DNA of 64,000 nucleotides from Rhizobium ruizarguesonis (GTDB lineage: Bacteria > Pseudomonadota > Alphaproteobacteria > Rhizobiales > Rhizobiaceae). Shown one piece after another: positions 47,479-59,755 of the stretch (the stretch's first letter is position 1; each line of letters starts with the position of its first letter). The position numbers and the translations under genes were made by a program. The DNA lies in the NCBI RefSeq assembly GCF_012349115.1, contig NZ_PQIG01000001.1:62001-126000 (forward strand), in the 5' to 3' direction. Under the pieces are notes generated by a model that did no database searches, was not told the origin of the DNA, and saw only the letters and a list, made by a program, of their open reading frames with translations.

Positions 47479-47886
47479 GTTTCGCCCGGGCGAGGTGATA
47501 ACCTATCCCTATCTCTGGGCATGGCAACAGCAGCGTGGTGAGACCGAGGGGCGCAACAGCGCCCAGTCTGTGTCGTCATCGCCATCCGCAGTGCGAGCGA
47601 TGGAAACACGCATCTCGTCCTTCTGGCAATCACCACACAGTCGCCGGAGGTGGGAAGGGTTGCGCTGGAAATTCCCGATATCGAACGCCGGCGCGCCGGT
47701 CTCGGTGATCTCAAACAGAGTTGGATCGTCGTCGACGAATACAATTACGATATCGTCGAGCGATCCTGGTACATCGAGCCTCATCAGGCGGTTCTTGGCC
47801 GCTTCAGCAAGTCGTTCACGATGAAGGTTGCCGCCATGTTCGCGAAAGCGCGAGGCCAGTCAGGGCGGGTCAACCGATTCGACTGA
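47468..47886 (+). pseudogene. PemK/MazF-like toxin, frameshifted
   Basis: Residues 1-29 read from ATG 47468 ([19 protein letters not shown]). Just after the GGGG run at 47548-47551 the protein continues in the frame one base back: RPVCVVIAIRSASDGNTHLV, then ITTQSPEVGRVALEIPDIERR and SWIVVDEYNYDIVERSWYIE. The last piece resembles a PemK-like family common in rhizobia. The total is 419 bases, one short of a whole number of codons, so a single base loss explains it. Without correction the product would end at 47824 in foreign frame. The 3' end overlaps the convergent AraC gene by 27 bases. Confidence 0.8.
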
Positions 47887-48894
47887 CATGCCCTCGATTT
47901 CCGCTCCGTCCCGCCGAAAGCCCTCGGGGCTCTTGCCCACCCATTTGCGGAAGGCCCGGAAGAAGGCGCTCGGCTCGGAATAGCCGAGCTGCACGGCAAT
48001 CTCACCGATGGTCATCGACGTGTTCAGCAGCAGTTCGACGGCGAGATCCCGGCGGATGTCGTCCTTGATGGCGGCATAGCTTTGTCCCTCGTCGTGCAGG
48101 CGGTGGCGGAGCGTGGAGGGCGGCATGCGCATATCGGCGGCAAGCTCGGCAAAACTCCGCCACATGGCAGGCGTTGCCTGGTTCAAGCGCCGGCGGACGG
48201 CGGCGGCGATGCCGGCATCATAGCGGTAGCGCACCAGAATATTGGCGGGTGCGCCGCGCAAGAATTGCTTCAAGGCCTGTTCACTGCGTGAGATCGGCAG
48301 ATCCAGCAAGGCGCTGTCGAAGCCGAGCCGGCTGATGGCTTGCGAGAAACGCACCGGGGCGCCGAAGAAGAGCCGGTAGTCCGCCCCTTGTTTGGGTTCC
48401 GCGCAGCGGAAATCGACAAGCCGGATCGGAATGCGCCGGCCGACCAGCCAGCAGATGATGCCGTGCAGGATGATCCAGTAGGTGCGGTAGGCGAAGGCCG
48501 AACGCGGGCCGCCGGCGTCGCTGAGCTCGATCTCGGCCAGACCGTCGCGGATGACGAGCCGTCCCCGGGGGTCGTCGAGCACGACATCGAGGAAGCGCAG
48601 CGCCCGGCGGAGCGCTTGACCCAGCGTCGGCGCATGCAGGACAGAGTGGCAGAGCAGCGTGAAGCTGCCGCTACGCATCGGCCGTGCGCCCATGCCGAAG
48701 AATTCATCGTCGAGCTCGGCGGCGATCGCCAGCCAGAGCGCGCCATAGGTCTCCGCCGAAACCGGCTGATCGACCGGGGATGCCAGGCCGACGCGGGCAA
48801 GGACCGGCGCCGTCGGCTTGCCGAGCCGCCGCAGGCTGTCGAGTGCCTCCTCCACGAAGCCTGGCGCGATCATGCGTCGCTCGATCTCGGCCAT
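47860..48894 (-). CDS. AraC-family transcriptional regulator
   Basis: A 344-aa regulator. The N-terminal arabinose-binding-like domain (about residues 15-200; LCHSVLHAPTLGQALRRALRF, SQAISRLGFDSALLDLPISRS) is of the OruR/ArgR type. The C-terminal AraC double HTH spans about 235-330 (MRMPPSTLRHRLHDEGQSYA, then IGEIAVQLGYSEPSAFFRAFRKWVGKSPEGFR). ATG 48894 is preferred for its GAGGA ribosome site; ATG 48945 would add 17 residues. It is divergent from the SDR-thiolase-dehydrogenase-bkd genes, and is the likely regulator of branched-chain catabolism (inference). Confidence 0.87.
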   Translation of the reverse strand: MAEIERRMIAPGFVEEALDSLRRLGKPTAPVLARVGLASPVDQPVSAETYGALWLAIAAELDDEFFGMGARPMRSGSFTLLCHSVLHAPTLGQALRRALRFLDVVLDDPRGRLVIRDGLAEIELSDAGGPRSAFAYRTYWIILHGIICWLVGRRIPIRLVDFRCAEPKQGADYRLFFGAPVRFSQAISRLGFDSALLDLPISRSEQALKQFLRGAPANILVRYRYDAGIAAAVRRRLNQATPAMWRSFAELAADMRMPPSTLRHRLHDEGQSYAAIKDDIRRDLAVELLLNTSMTIGEIAVQLGYSEPSAFFRAFRKWVGKSPEGFRRDGAEIEGMSVESVDPP

Positions 48895-49027
48895 TCTATC
48901 CTCGCTATGGCAAAACTGGCCGAAATAATGGAGCAGTTCTGTCATCGCTTGCAATAGGTGGAGCGAATAGAATCGTATCCGTCGGTTGCGCTTGGAGGGG
49001 GTGCGGTCGGCAGGGAGGAAGACATTC

Positions 49028-49795
49028 ATGCTGATCCGTGGAGCAAGTTTCATCGTGACCGGCGGCGGCTCCGGCTTGGGTGCGGCAACAGTGCGCGCGC
49101 TTGTGGAGGCCGGCGGGCGCGTGACGATTGCCGATCTCAATATGCAAGCGGGCGAAGAGATTGCCCGGGAATTCGGAAGCGATGCCCGCTTCGTCAAGGC
49201 CGATGTAACCGATGGCGAGGAGGGGGCTGCGGTGGTTGCCGCTGCCGTCGAAGCCTTCGGCAGCCTGCGCGGTTTGGTGAATTGCGCGGGCGTGGCGCCG
49301 GCCGAAAAGGTGATCGGCCGCGACGGACCGCACCGGCTGGAGAGTTTTGCCCGCACGGTCGGCATCAATCTCATCGGCACGTTCAACATGATCCGGCTGG
49401 CCGCCGCAGCGATCCAGACGACCGAGCCGGATGCGGAAGGCGAACGCGGCGTCATCGTCAATACGGCCTCGGCTGCAGCCTTCGACGGCCAGATCGGCCA
49501 GGCAGCCTATGCCGCCTCCAAGGGCGGGGTGGCGGCGATGACCTTGCCGATCGCCCGCGAGCTTGCACGTCACGGCATTCGCGTCGTGTCGATCGCACCC
49601 GGCATTTTCGAGACACCGATGATGGCTGACATGCCAGCCGAGGTTCAGGCGGCGCTCGGCAAGAGCGTGCCCTTTCCGCCGCGGCTCGGCCGTCCGGCGG
49701 AATTCGCCGGGCTGGTGCATCATATCTTTGAAAACAACATGCTGAACGGCGAGGTCATCCGCCTCGACGGCGGATTGCGGATGGGCGCGCGCTGA
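49028..49795 (+). CDS. SDR oxidoreductase, 3-hydroxy-(2-methyl)acyl-CoA dehydrogenase type
   Basis: A 255-aa short-chain dehydrogenase resembling HSD17B10. The NAD motif is [32 protein letters not shown] is typical of the type-2 hydroxyacyl-CoA dehydrogenases, and the catalytic serine ([10 protein letters not shown]) and YAASK are present. In this context it most likely oxidises 2-methyl-3-hydroxybutyryl-CoA from isoleucine. Start 49028 has AGGGAGGAAG upstream. It heads the plus-strand operon divergent from the AraC regulator. Confidence 0.88.
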   Translation: MLIRGASFIVTGGGSGLGAATVRALVEAGGRVTIADLNMQAGEEIAREFGSDARFVKADVTDGEEGAAVVAAAVEAFGSLRGLVNCAGVAPAEKVIGRDGPHRLESFARTVGINLIGTFNMIRLAAAAIQTTEPDAEGERGVIVNTASAAAFDGQIGQAAYAASKGGVAAMTLPIARELARHGIRVVSIAPGIFETPMMADMPAEVQAALGKSVPFPPRLGRPAEFAGLVHHIFENNMLNGEVIRLDGGLRMGAR

Positions 49796-49818
49796 GCGCG
49801 TTGCCCAGAGGAGGAAAC

Positions 49819-51006
49819 ATGACATTGCAGGATCCCATCGTCATCGTCGGTGCAGCGCGCACCCCGATCGGCAGCTTTCAGGGAGAGCTGAAGGAGGCGA
49901 CAGCGCCGGAGCTCGGAGCAACGGCGATCCGCGCGGCGCTTGAGCGGAGCCGCGTCGAGGCCGAGGCGATCGAGGAGGTCGTCTTCGGCTGCGTACTGCC
50001 GGCGGGGCAGGGGCAGGCGCCGGCGCGCCAGGCGGCGATCCATGCCGGTCTGCCCTTCGCCACGGCGGCGAGCACCGTCAACAAGATGTGCGGCTCGGGC
50101 ATGAAGGCGGTGATGATGGTGCATGACCTGATCGCCGCCGGCAGCGCTTCTGTAGCGGTTGCAGGTGGCATGGAAAGCATGACCAATACGCCCTATCTCC
50201 TTGACAAGGCCCGTGGCGGCTACAGGCTCGGCCATGGGCGTGTCGTGGATCATATGTTCCTCGACGGGCTGGAGGATGCTTATGACAAGGGGCGCTTGAT
50301 GGGCAGCTTCGCGGAGGATTGCGCCGAGGCCTATCAGTTCACGCGCGAGGCGCAGGATAGCTACGCCATCACCTCGCTGACGCGGGCGCAGAAGGCGATC
50401 GCCGAAGGCTGTTTCGAAAGCGAGATCGTGCCGGTCACGGTAAAATCGAGCAAGGCCGAGCAGCTGGCGAGCCGCGATGAACAACCCGGCAAGGCGAAGC
50501 TCGACAAGATCCCGACGCTGAAGCCCGCCTTCCGCGAGGGCGGCACGGTGACTGCCGCCAATTCCAGCTCGATCTCCGATGGCGCGGCAGCCCTGGTGCT
50601 GATGCGCCGTTCCGAGGCGGAGCATCGCGGCCTGAAGCCGCTCGCCACCATCCTCGGCTATGCCACGCATTCACAGGCGCCCAATCTTTTCGCCACCGCA
50701 CCGATCGGCGCGCTGCAGAAGCTGTCCGATCGCACCGGCTTGCCACTCTCGGAGGTCGATCTGTTCGAAATCAACGAGGCTTTCGCCGTCGTCGCCATGG
50801 CGGCGATGCGCGATCTCAACCTGCCGCATGAAAAAGTGAACGTGCATGGCGGCGCCTGCGCGCTCGGCCATCCGATCGGCGCGTCGGGGGCTCGCATCCT
50901 GGTGACGCTGCTTGCGGCGCTGGAGCGATACGACCTGAAGCGCGGCATGGCCGCGCTCTGCATCGGCGGCGGCGAGGCGACCGCCGTTGCCATCGAACGG
51001 CAATAG
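49819..51006 (+). CDS. acetyl-CoA acyltransferase (thiolase)
   Basis: A 395-aa thiolase. The nucleophilic cysteine is in [12 protein letters not shown], the histidine in [14 protein letters not shown] and the second catalytic cysteine in [12 protein letters not shown]. It would cleave 2-methylacetoacetyl-CoA to acetyl- and propionyl-CoA, the step after the neighbouring SDR. GAGGAGG precedes ATG 49819, 23 bp after the SDR stop. Confidence 0.92.
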   Translation: MTLQDPIVIVGAARTPIGSFQGELKEATAPELGATAIRAALERSRVEAEAIEEVVFGCVLPAGQGQAPARQAAIHAGLPFATAASTVNKMCGSGMKAVMMVHDLIAAGSASVAVAGGMESMTNTPYLLDKARGGYRLGHGRVVDHMFLDGLEDAYDKGRLMGSFAEDCAEAYQFTREAQDSYAITSLTRAQKAIAEGCFESEIVPVTVKSSKAEQLASRDEQPGKAKLDKIPTLKPAFREGGTVTAANSSSISDGAAALVLMRRSEAEHRGLKPLATILGYATHSQAPNLFATAPIGALQKLSDRTGLPLSEVDLFEINEAFAVVAMAAMRDLNLPHEKVNVHGGACALGHPIGASGARILVTLLAALERYDLKRGMAALCIGGGEATAVAIERQ

Positions 51007-51022
51007 GAGAGGGAGAGAACAG

Positions 51023-53447
<2,425 letters not shown>

Positions 53448-53448
53448 C

Positions 53449-54462
53449 ATGGCCAGAATGACGATGATCGAGGCCGTGCGCAGCGCCATGGACGTCTCGA
53501 TGGCACGTGACGACAATGTCGTCGTTTTCGGCGAGGATGTCGGTTATTTCGGCGGCGTCTTTCGCAGCACACAGGGCCTGCAGGCAAAATACGGCAGAAC
53601 ACGCTGCTTCGATACGCCAATCAGCGAGTCCGGCATCGTCGGTACGGCGATCGGCATGGCGGCCTATGGGCTGAAACCCTGTGTCGAAATCCAGTTCGCC
53701 GATTACATGTATCCGGCCTATGACCAGCTGACCCAGGAGGCGGCGCGCATTCGCTACCGTTCCAACGGCGATTTCACCTGCCCGATCGTCGTGCGCATGC
53801 CGACAGGCGGCGGTATCTTCGGCGGCCAGACGCACAGCCAGAGCCCGGAGGCGCTTTTTACCCATGTCTGCGGGCTGAAGGTGATCGTGCCTTCCAATCC
53901 CTATGACGCCAAAGGCTTGCTGATCGCGGCGATCGAGGATCCCGATCCGGTCATGTTCCTGGAGCCGAAGCGCCTCTATAACGGCCCCTTCGACGGCCAT
54001 CACGAGCGGCCGGTGACGCCCTGGTCGAAACACGAACTCGGAGAGGTGCCCGATGGCCACTACACCATCCCGATCGGCAAGGCCGAGGTGCGGCGCGCGG
54101 GATCGGCGGTGACGGTGGTTGCCTACGGCACGATGGTACATGTGGCGCTTGCCGCGGCCGAAGATGCCGGCATCGATGCCGAGGTGATCGATTTGAGAAG
54201 CCTGCTGCCGCTCGATCTCGATACGATCGTCAAATCGGTCTCGAAGACGGGACGCTGCGTCGTCGTGCATGAGGCAACCTTGACATCCGGCTTCGGCGCC
54301 GAGGTCGCAGCACTGGTGCAGGAGCATTGCTTCTATCATCTCGAAGCGCCGGTGGTGCGCGTGGCCGGCTGGGACACGCCCTATCCGCATGCGCAGGAGT
54401 GGGACTATTTCCCCGGTCCCGGCCGTGTCGGGCGGGCGCTTGCCGAAGTCATGGAGGCCTGA
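53449..54462 (+). CDS. bkdA2: branched-chain 2-oxoacid dehydrogenase E1 beta
   Basis: A 337-aa transketolase-like subunit. FGEDVGYFGGVFRSTQGLQAKYG contains the TPP-contacting glutamate. QIQFADYMYPAYDQL-like and GGGIFGGQTHSQSPEALFTH segments are typical, and the C-terminal domain ends HAQEWDYFPGPGRVGRAL. The true start is ATG 53449, directly after the E1 alpha TGA. It forms the alpha2beta2 E1 with the preceding gene product. Confidence 0.94.
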   Translation: MARMTMIEAVRSAMDVSMARDDNVVVFGEDVGYFGGVFRSTQGLQAKYGRTRCFDTPISESGIVGTAIGMAAYGLKPCVEIQFADYMYPAYDQLTQEAARIRYRSNGDFTCPIVVRMPTGGGIFGGQTHSQSPEALFTHVCGLKVIVPSNPYDAKGLLIAAIEDPDPVMFLEPKRLYNGPFDGHHERPVTPWSKHELGEVPDGHYTIPIGKAEVRRAGSAVTVVAYGTMVHVALAAAEDAGIDAEVIDLRSLLPLDLDTIVKSVSKTGRCVVVHEATLTSGFGAEVAALVQEHCFYHLEAPVVRVAGWDTPYPHAQEWDYFPGPGRVGRALAEVMEA

Positions 54463-54465
54463 GCC

Positions 54466-55716
54466 ATGGGCGAATTCATCATCAAGATGCCCGATGTCGG
54501 GGAGGGGGTCGCCGAGGCCGAGATCGTAGAATGGCATGTGAAGACCGGAGATCCCGTCCGCGAGGACATGGTGATCGCTGCCGTCATGACCGACAAGGCC
54601 ACGGTGGAAATTCCGTCTCCCGTCAATGGCACAGTCACCTGGCTTGCCGGCGAGGTCGGAGACCGTATCGCGGTCAAGGCTCCGCTGGTGCGGATCGAGA
54701 CGGCGGGAGATGTCGGCGAGGCCCAGTCTGTTGGGATTTCGCAGACGCCGATTACTGAGGCGACCAGGGCCGAGATTGCAAAACCTGCTCCGGCAGCACC
54801 AACTCCTGCGGCGATACCAGTGCCTGCGGCGCCGCCGCCGGCCGAAAAGCCGCTTGCCGCTCCCTCGGTGCGACTCTTCGCCAGGGAAAGCGGTGTCGAT
54901 CTCAGGCAGGTGCAGGCGACCGGACCGGCCGGGCGTATCCTGCGCGAGGATATCGAGCAATTCCTAAGCCAGGGGACCGCGCCTGCAACGGCAAAGAACG
55001 GCTTTGCCAGGAAGACGGCGACCGAGGAGATCAAGCTGACTGGCCTGCGCCGCCGCATTGCCGAGAAGATGGTGCTTTCCGCCTCGCGCATCCCCCACAT
55101 CACCTATGTGGAGGAAGTGGATATGTCCGCGCTCGAGGAGTTGCGCGCCACCATGAACGGCGATCGCAGGCCTGATCATCCGAAGCTGACGGTTCTGCCC
55201 TTCCTGATGCGGGCGTTGGTCAAGGCCATCTCCGAGCAGCCTGACGTCAACGCCACTTTCGACGACGATGCCGGCATCATCACGCGCTATAGTGCCGTGC
55301 ATGTCGGCATCGCCACGCAGACGCCGGCCGGTCTGACCGTTCCGGTCGTGCGGCATGCCGAAGCCCGCGGCATCTGGGATTGCGCCGCCGAGATGAACCG
55401 GCTGGCGGAAGCGGCGCGATCGGGTACTGCGACACGTGATGAGCTGTCCGGCTCCACCATCACCATCAGTTCGCTCGGCGCGCTCGGCGGCATCGTCTCG
55501 ACACCCATCATCAATCATCCCGAGGTGGCGATCATTGGCGTCAACAAGATCGCCACACGACCGGTCTGGGACGGCGCGCAGTTCGTGCCGCGCAAGATGA
55601 TGAACCTCTCCTCCAGCTTCGATCACCGCATCATCGACGGCTGGGATGCGGCAAACTTCGTGCAACGCATCCGCACGCTCATCGAAACGCCTGCGCTCAT
55701 TTTTATCGAAGGCTGA
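54466..55716 (+). CDS. bkdB: branched-chain 2-oxoacid dehydrogenase E2 (dihydrolipoyl acyltransferase)
   Basis: A 416-aa core subunit. The single lipoyl domain has its lipoylated lysine at K44 ([12 protein letters not shown]). An Ala/Pro-rich linker (about 105-135) leads to the E3-binding domain ([30 protein letters not shown]), then the catalytic domain with [17 protein letters not shown], the active-site histidine and aspartate. It begins 3 bp after the E1 beta stop. Confidence 0.94.
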   Translation: MGEFIIKMPDVGEGVAEAEIVEWHVKTGDPVREDMVIAAVMTDKATVEIPSPVNGTVTWLAGEVGDRIAVKAPLVRIETAGDVGEAQSVGISQTPITEATRAEIAKPAPAAPTPAAIPVPAAPPPAEKPLAAPSVRLFARESGVDLRQVQATGPAGRILREDIEQFLSQGTAPATAKNGFARKTATEEIKLTGLRRRIAEKMVLSASRIPHITYVEEVDMSALEELRATMNGDRRPDHPKLTVLPFLMRALVKAISEQPDVNATFDDDAGIITRYSAVHVGIATQTPAGLTVPVVRHAEARGIWDCAAEMNRLAEAARSGTATRDELSGSTITISSLGALGGIVSTPIINHPEVAIIGVNKIATRPVWDGAQFVPRKMMNLSSSFDHRIIDGWDAANFVQRIRTLIETPALIFIEG

Positions 55717-55721
55717 GATCC

Positions 55722-57119
55722 ATGAAAGAGATCGTCTGCAAGCTCCTCGTCATCGGCGCCGGTCCGGGCGGTTATGTCTGCGCCATTCGCGCCGGGCAGC
55801 TCGGCATCGATACCGTCATCGTCGAGGCCGGCAAGCCGGGTGGCACCTGCCTGACGGTCGGCTGCATTCCCTCCAAGGCGCTGATCCATGCGGCCGAGGA
55901 ATTCGATGCGACGCAAAAGATGCTTGCCGGCAAAAACCCGATGGGCATCCGCGTCGAAGGCGCGTCGATCGATCTCGGCAGGACGATTGCCTGGAAGGAC
56001 GGGATCGTCGGCCGCTTGACGAGCGGTGTTTCGGGGCTGCTGCAAAAGGCGCGCGTCAAGATCGTCCACGGCCGGGCCCACTTCCGCGACGGCAAGACGG
56101 TGGAGGTAGAGACGGAAACCGGCCAGCAGATCATCCGCGCCGAGACCGTGGTGATCGCCACCGGTTCGGATCCGGTGGAGCTTGCGAACCTGCCTTTCGG
56201 CGGCCGCGTGATTTCCTCGACAGAGGCGCTGTCGCTGACGCAGCTGCCGAAAAAACTCGTCGTGATCGGCGGCGGTTATATCGGGCTGGAGCTCGGGACC
56301 GCCTTTGCCAAGATGGGGTCCGATGTGACGGTTGTCGAGGCGACGCCGCAGGTGCTGCCGCAATATGATGCCGAACTGGTGCGGCCTGTCATGCGCAAGC
56401 TGACTGAAGGCGGTATCCGGCTGTTGACAGGTGCGAAGGCGATCGGCCTTGCCGACAATGGCGAGGCTCTGATCGTCGAAACGGCTGATGGCCGGCGTGA
56501 GACCCTGCCGGCCGACCGTATCCTCGTCACCGTCGGTCGCCGCCCAAGAACCGCAGGATCCGGTCTCGAAGAGCTCGATCTCGATCGTGCCGGGCCTTAT
56601 CTGAGGATCGACGACCGTTGCCGCACCTCGATGCGCGGCATCTATGCGATCGGCGATGTGACCGGCGAGCCGATGCTTGCCCATCGGGCCATGGCGCAAG
56701 GCGAGATGGTGGCGGAAATCATCGCCGGGAAGAAGCGCGCCTGGGACAAGCGATGCATCCCCGCCATCTGCTTCACCGACCCGGAGATCGTCAGCGCCGG
56801 CCTGTCGGCTGTGGACGCGAGGGCGCAAGGCTATGAAATCCGCATCGGCCAGTTTCCGTTCAGCGCCAACGGACGGGCAATGACGATGCTGTCCGAAGAA
56901 GGCTTCGTGCGCGTTGTGGCCCGTGCCGACACCAATCTCGTGCTTGGCCTGCAGGCGGTTGGAGCCGGGGTCTCCGAGCTTTCGGCGGCTTTTGCGCTGG
57001 CCATCGAGATGGGTGCACGTCTGGAAGACATCGCCGGCACCATCCACGCGCATCCGACCCGCAGCGAAGCGGTCATGGAGGCGGCGCTGAAAGCTTTGGG
57101 AAGCGCTCTGCATATCTGA
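55722..57119 (+). CDS. lpdV: dihydrolipoyl dehydrogenase (E3) of the branched-chain complex
   Basis: A 465-aa flavoprotein disulfide reductase. The FAD motif is GAGPGGYVCAIRAGQLG, the redox disulfide GGTCLTVGCIPSKALIH, the NAD motif GGGYIGLELGTAFAKMG, and YAIGDVTGEPMLAH is the second FAD contact. The C-terminal catalytic pair lies in HAHPTRSEAVMEA. It starts 5 bp after the E2 stop and ends the operon; a strong terminator follows. Confidence 0.94.
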   Translation: MKEIVCKLLVIGAGPGGYVCAIRAGQLGIDTVIVEAGKPGGTCLTVGCIPSKALIHAAEEFDATQKMLAGKNPMGIRVEGASIDLGRTIAWKDGIVGRLTSGVSGLLQKARVKIVHGRAHFRDGKTVEVETETGQQIIRAETVVIATGSDPVELANLPFGGRVISSTEALSLTQLPKKLVVIGGGYIGLELGTAFAKMGSDVTVVEATPQVLPQYDAELVRPVMRKLTEGGIRLLTGAKAIGLADNGEALIVETADGRRETLPADRILVTVGRRPRTAGSGLEELDLDRAGPYLRIDDRCRTSMRGIYAIGDVTGEPMLAHRAMAQGEMVAEIIAGKKRAWDKRCIPAICFTDPEIVSAGLSAVDARAQGYEIRIGQFPFSANGRAMTMLSEEGFVRVVARADTNLVLGLQAVGAGVSELSAAFALAIEMGARLEDIAGTIHAHPTRSEAVMEAALKALGSALHI

Positions 57120-57152
57120 GCCGAAGCCTGGGACCGTGGCCATCCGAACGGT

Positions 57153-57187
57153 GAGGCGCTCCGGGATGATAGCAGCGCCTCTCTTTC
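57153..57187 (+). terminator. rho-independent terminator of the bkd operon
   Basis: GAGGCGCT (57153-57160) pairs perfectly with AGCGCCTC (57174-57181) and is followed by TCTTT. It lies 34 bp after the E3 stop. Confidence 0.75.
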
Positions 57188-57190
57188 CGG

Positions 57191-57216
57191 CTTCCTTGCC
57201 AGTCGCAGCAAGGAAG
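57191..57216. terminator. second hairpin after the bkd operon
   Basis: CTTCCTTGC (57191-57199) pairs perfectly with GCAAGGAAG (57208-57216), loop 8 nt. It may back up the terminator just before it. Confidence 0.55.
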
Positions 57217-57749
57217 TCTGTGTGGCAATGGCGAGTTGCCATCAGCGGCGGATATCGATGGCTTGGCGTGGCATTTTCTCGGCGTTTTGCAGGCGGCAAT
57301 GAACCTGCCACAGGCAGGCGCGAGCGGCCGCGTGCTGCGGCGCGTCATCGACCTCGGGATGTCGGCATGGCCGCTGAAATAGCAGATGCGGGGAATGCAC
57401 GGGAACGAGCTTCGTGACAGATCATAGCGGTTTCAGGAAGCAGGCTTCTGGGAATCTGCGTCTTGATAACGGTCATGAGAAATTGGCTCGTTTCACCTCT
57501 CAATTTACTGGGTGGGCCAAGAGTTCTTATCCCATCAAGAGCACCAAACAGGCGGGACCCCGGCTGAGCCGAGCGCTTGACAACGATTGCTTCGAGTCTT
57601 TCTCGCAACACCTAAGCGGGAACTGTAATCTTGGACGGATTTGGCTGGATTAGAGCGATTCAGTTGCGGTATCCGTAGGACTGCGAAGCGATTTGCGCGA
57701 GCGGGACTGCTAGAGACAGCACGTCCGCATCTCCTAAAGCAGGACCTTG
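57217..57749. other. gene-free stretch of about 530 bp
   Basis: Short open frames here (for example 57414-57653) lack a ribosome site and look composition-driven. I recognise no RNA gene, repeat or regulatory pattern. It probably holds the promoter of the small gene at 57750. Confidence 0.4.
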
Positions 57750-57998
57750 ATGAACGCGGATATGATAGCCGCCTGGGCGGTGGAAAATGGATTCCATGCG
57801 ATCGATTCGGGGAATTATCGTCGCCATGACAATGCAGGCGTGATCACGATCGAGATAAAGAGGATGTCATTCCTCCTCATCGATGAGAGGCAAGGATTGC
57901 GACCGCGTCTCATATCGCGGTTGTTCAAAGACATATCCCTCACAAGCGGGAGCGGCCGCTTGCAGGGTCTTCTTCGTGATCGCAATCCCGATCATTGA
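57750..57998 (+). CDS. small hypothetical protein, 82 aa
   Basis: Not recognised as a named family, but it reads like a real protein: NADMIAAWAVENGFHAIDSGNYRRHD begins with a mixed helix/strand pattern and continues VITIEIKRMSFLLIDERQG with alternating hydrophobics, then a basic C-terminal stretch. AGGA sits about 5 nt before ATG 57750; the TTG one codon earlier is the alternative. No signal peptide or membrane helix. It stands alone between the bkd terminator and the convergent rsgA gene. Confidence 0.6.
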   Translation: MNADMIAAWAVENGFHAIDSGNYRRHDNAGVITIEIKRMSFLLIDERQGLRPRLISRLFKDISLTSGSGRLQGLLRDRNPDH

Positions 57999-58084
57999 GC
58001 GCTCACGCTATCCCCCAGCCCAGCCAATTCAGGTGGCGGATCATGGCTGACGCCGATGAGCACCGTCGCAAACGTTCAACACGT

Positions 58085-59137
58085 TCAGTATTTCTTCTTG
58101 CGAACGATCTTGTTGCCGCGGGGTCCGCTCACGACCGGTGTTCGGTCGCGGTTTTCGGCAAGCAGGTTCCGCCAGCGTTCCAGGCGATCGGCGTCCAGGG
58201 TACCGCTTGCGACAGCTGCCTGGACCGCGCACCCAGGTTCATGGGCATGGGTGCAATCGCGAAAGCGGCAAAGCGGCGCCAATTCGGTTATTTCAGCAAA
58301 GAGGGTGTCTATACCGTCGGCAACATCGCTCACGTAAAGCGTTCTTATTCCCGGCGTATCGATGACCCAGCCGCCGCCTGAAATTGCATGCAGGGACCGC
58401 GCCGTGGTTGTGTGTCGGCCCTGCGCGTCATATTCGCGGATGGTGCCTGTCTTTTGCTTTGCGTCAGATTCAGGCCCGGTCATGGTGTTCACCAGCGTTG
58501 ATTTTCCGACACCAGAAGATCCCACCAACGCAACCGTCTGGCCAACGCCGCACCAGGGCCTCAACAGGGAAACGGCGTCCGCGGAGCGCCCATTCAAGGC
58601 AATGACAGGCAGATCGCGCTGCAAAGCTTCGGCTTGCGCCTGGTATATGCCTGCATCTTCCGCGGTGTCGGCCTTCGTCAGCACAATCACCGGATTGCTC
58701 CCGGCCTGGTTGGCCATGATCAGGTAACGTTCCAGCCGACCAAGGTTAAAATCGGCATTGCACGAAGTCACGATCAACAGGGTGTCGACGTTGGCGGCAA
58801 CAAGTTGCTGGCCACGCCCGCCTTCCGGGCGTCGTTGAAAGACGCTTTTTCGGTCGAGACGTCTGATAAGCATGTCAGTCAGTGCATCGGCAAGAACCCA
58901 GTCGCCGACCGCGTAGTCACCAGTACTGGTACTGGATGGAAATTCCAGCCCGACCGGCCCGGTGACATCGATTGCCTCGATGCGCGCCCGGTGAACTGAA
59001 GCGATGCGTCGGGGGATCAAGTCCGCTTCGCTGGGCTGGACCTGGTCCGCGAAGAATTCAGACCACCCAAGCAGTTCCAGCGGTGAAGGAAGTTGGGAGC
59101 TGGTCAAATCTTGTTCCACTTTCAGTAAGGCTGCCAT
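58085..59137 (-). CDS. rsgA: ribosome small-subunit-dependent GTPase RsgA
   Basis: A 350-aa circularly permuted GTPase that checks late 30S maturation. The permuted order is visible: G4 VLTKADTAED precedes G1 GSSGVGKSTLVN and G3 DTPGIR. An N-terminal OB-fold covers about residues 35-100. The C-terminal zinc module carries CRFRDCTHAHEPGCAVQAAV, with Cys-x4-Cys-x-His-x5-Cys ligands. The tail ends in a basic patch (GNKIVRKKKY), fitting rRNA contact. No clear ribosome site precedes ATG 59137. Confidence 0.93.
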   Translation of the reverse strand: MAALLKVEQDLTSSQLPSPLELLGWSEFFADQVQPSEADLIPRRIASVHRARIEAIDVTGPVGLEFPSSTSTGDYAVGDWVLADALTDMLIRRLDRKSVFQRRPEGGRGQQLVAANVDTLLIVTSCNADFNLGRLERYLIMANQAGSNPVIVLTKADTAEDAGIYQAQAEALQRDLPVIALNGRSADAVSLLRPWCGVGQTVALVGSSGVGKSTLVNTMTGPESDAKQKTGTIREYDAQGRHTTTARSLHAISGGGWVIDTPGIRTLYVSDVADGIDTLFAEITELAPLCRFRDCTHAHEPGCAVQAAVASGTLDADRLERWRNLLAENRDRTPVVSGPRGNKIVRKKKY

Positions 59138-59172
59138 AAAGGGTTTTTGAATGATCTTCGGCGGCGTTTCGC

Positions 59173-59349
59173 CTAGCTGCGTGGATGATCCCGTTTTGGC
59201 AACGAGGTTGCGTAAGCAGCAGCTTCGCCGGGGTAGGGGAAATCGTCCCCGAGCTGACGGTCGCCATCGTAGACTTTGAAGCTAGGCCCTTCAACTTCAA
59301 CGATCTTATAGCCATTCACGTATTCGATCTTCGGTGTTTTCCAGCCCAT
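59173..59349 (-). CDS. small hypothetical protein, 58 aa
   Basis: A short protein, GWKTPKIEYVNGYKIVEVEG at the start, then FKVYDGDRQLGDDFPYPGEAAAYATSLP. It is beta-strand rich and charged, with no signal or membrane segment. ATG 59349 has GGAGAG about 7 nt upstream; a longer frame to 59391 adds unlikely residues. It is co-directional with and 35 bp upstream of rsgA, so possibly co-transcribed. I do not know a function. Confidence 0.6.
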   Translation of the reverse strand: MGWKTPKIEYVNGYKIVEVEGPSFKVYDGDRQLGDDFPYPGEAAAYATSLPKRDHPRS

Positions 59350-59755
59350 CAAAAGCTCTCCAGTCCGGTCCGAGGGTTTGTCTCTGAACATGGTGCCAAG
59401 ACCTCATACCCAGCGGTCTATGACCTATCAGGTGCTTCACGATTAGCCAACGTCGGTTCGATCCCGTTCAAGACCGACAGGCACATAGCTGTAATTCTGA
59501 GCCGAAGGTTAACCCATTATAGGCAAAGCTCTTCATACTGATTTCAAATGTAATTCGACGCCAGGCAGAGGTCACGGCCATCGCCGCTCGGCAACTTTCG
59601 AATCCGTAGCGGAATGATACCCAATGCGGAGAACGTCGCCGACCTGCGAGGAGTCCAGGCTTCGGAAGGGTCTTCAGCGGCCCGTCTCATCAATTATTAG
59701 CTTTTTCCCGCTTCTGTGCGTTTGAAGGCGTCTCGCCGGCGCGCAACCCTATAAC
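59350..59755. other. gene-free stretch of about 400 bp
   Basis: Between the 58-aa gene and the gamma-glutamyltransferase gene, both on the minus strand. I see no protein-like frame, repeat or clear terminator. The end nearest the 58-aa gene should hold its promoter. Confidence 0.4.

Noticed and set aside
57414..57653. 79-codon plus-strand frame after the bkd operon
   Set aside because: No ribosome site and no protein-like hydrophobic pattern; treated as non-coding.
58905..58935. Short palindromic CCAGTACTGG run inside rsgA
   Set aside because: It lies within well-conserved coding sequence and is short enough to be chance.
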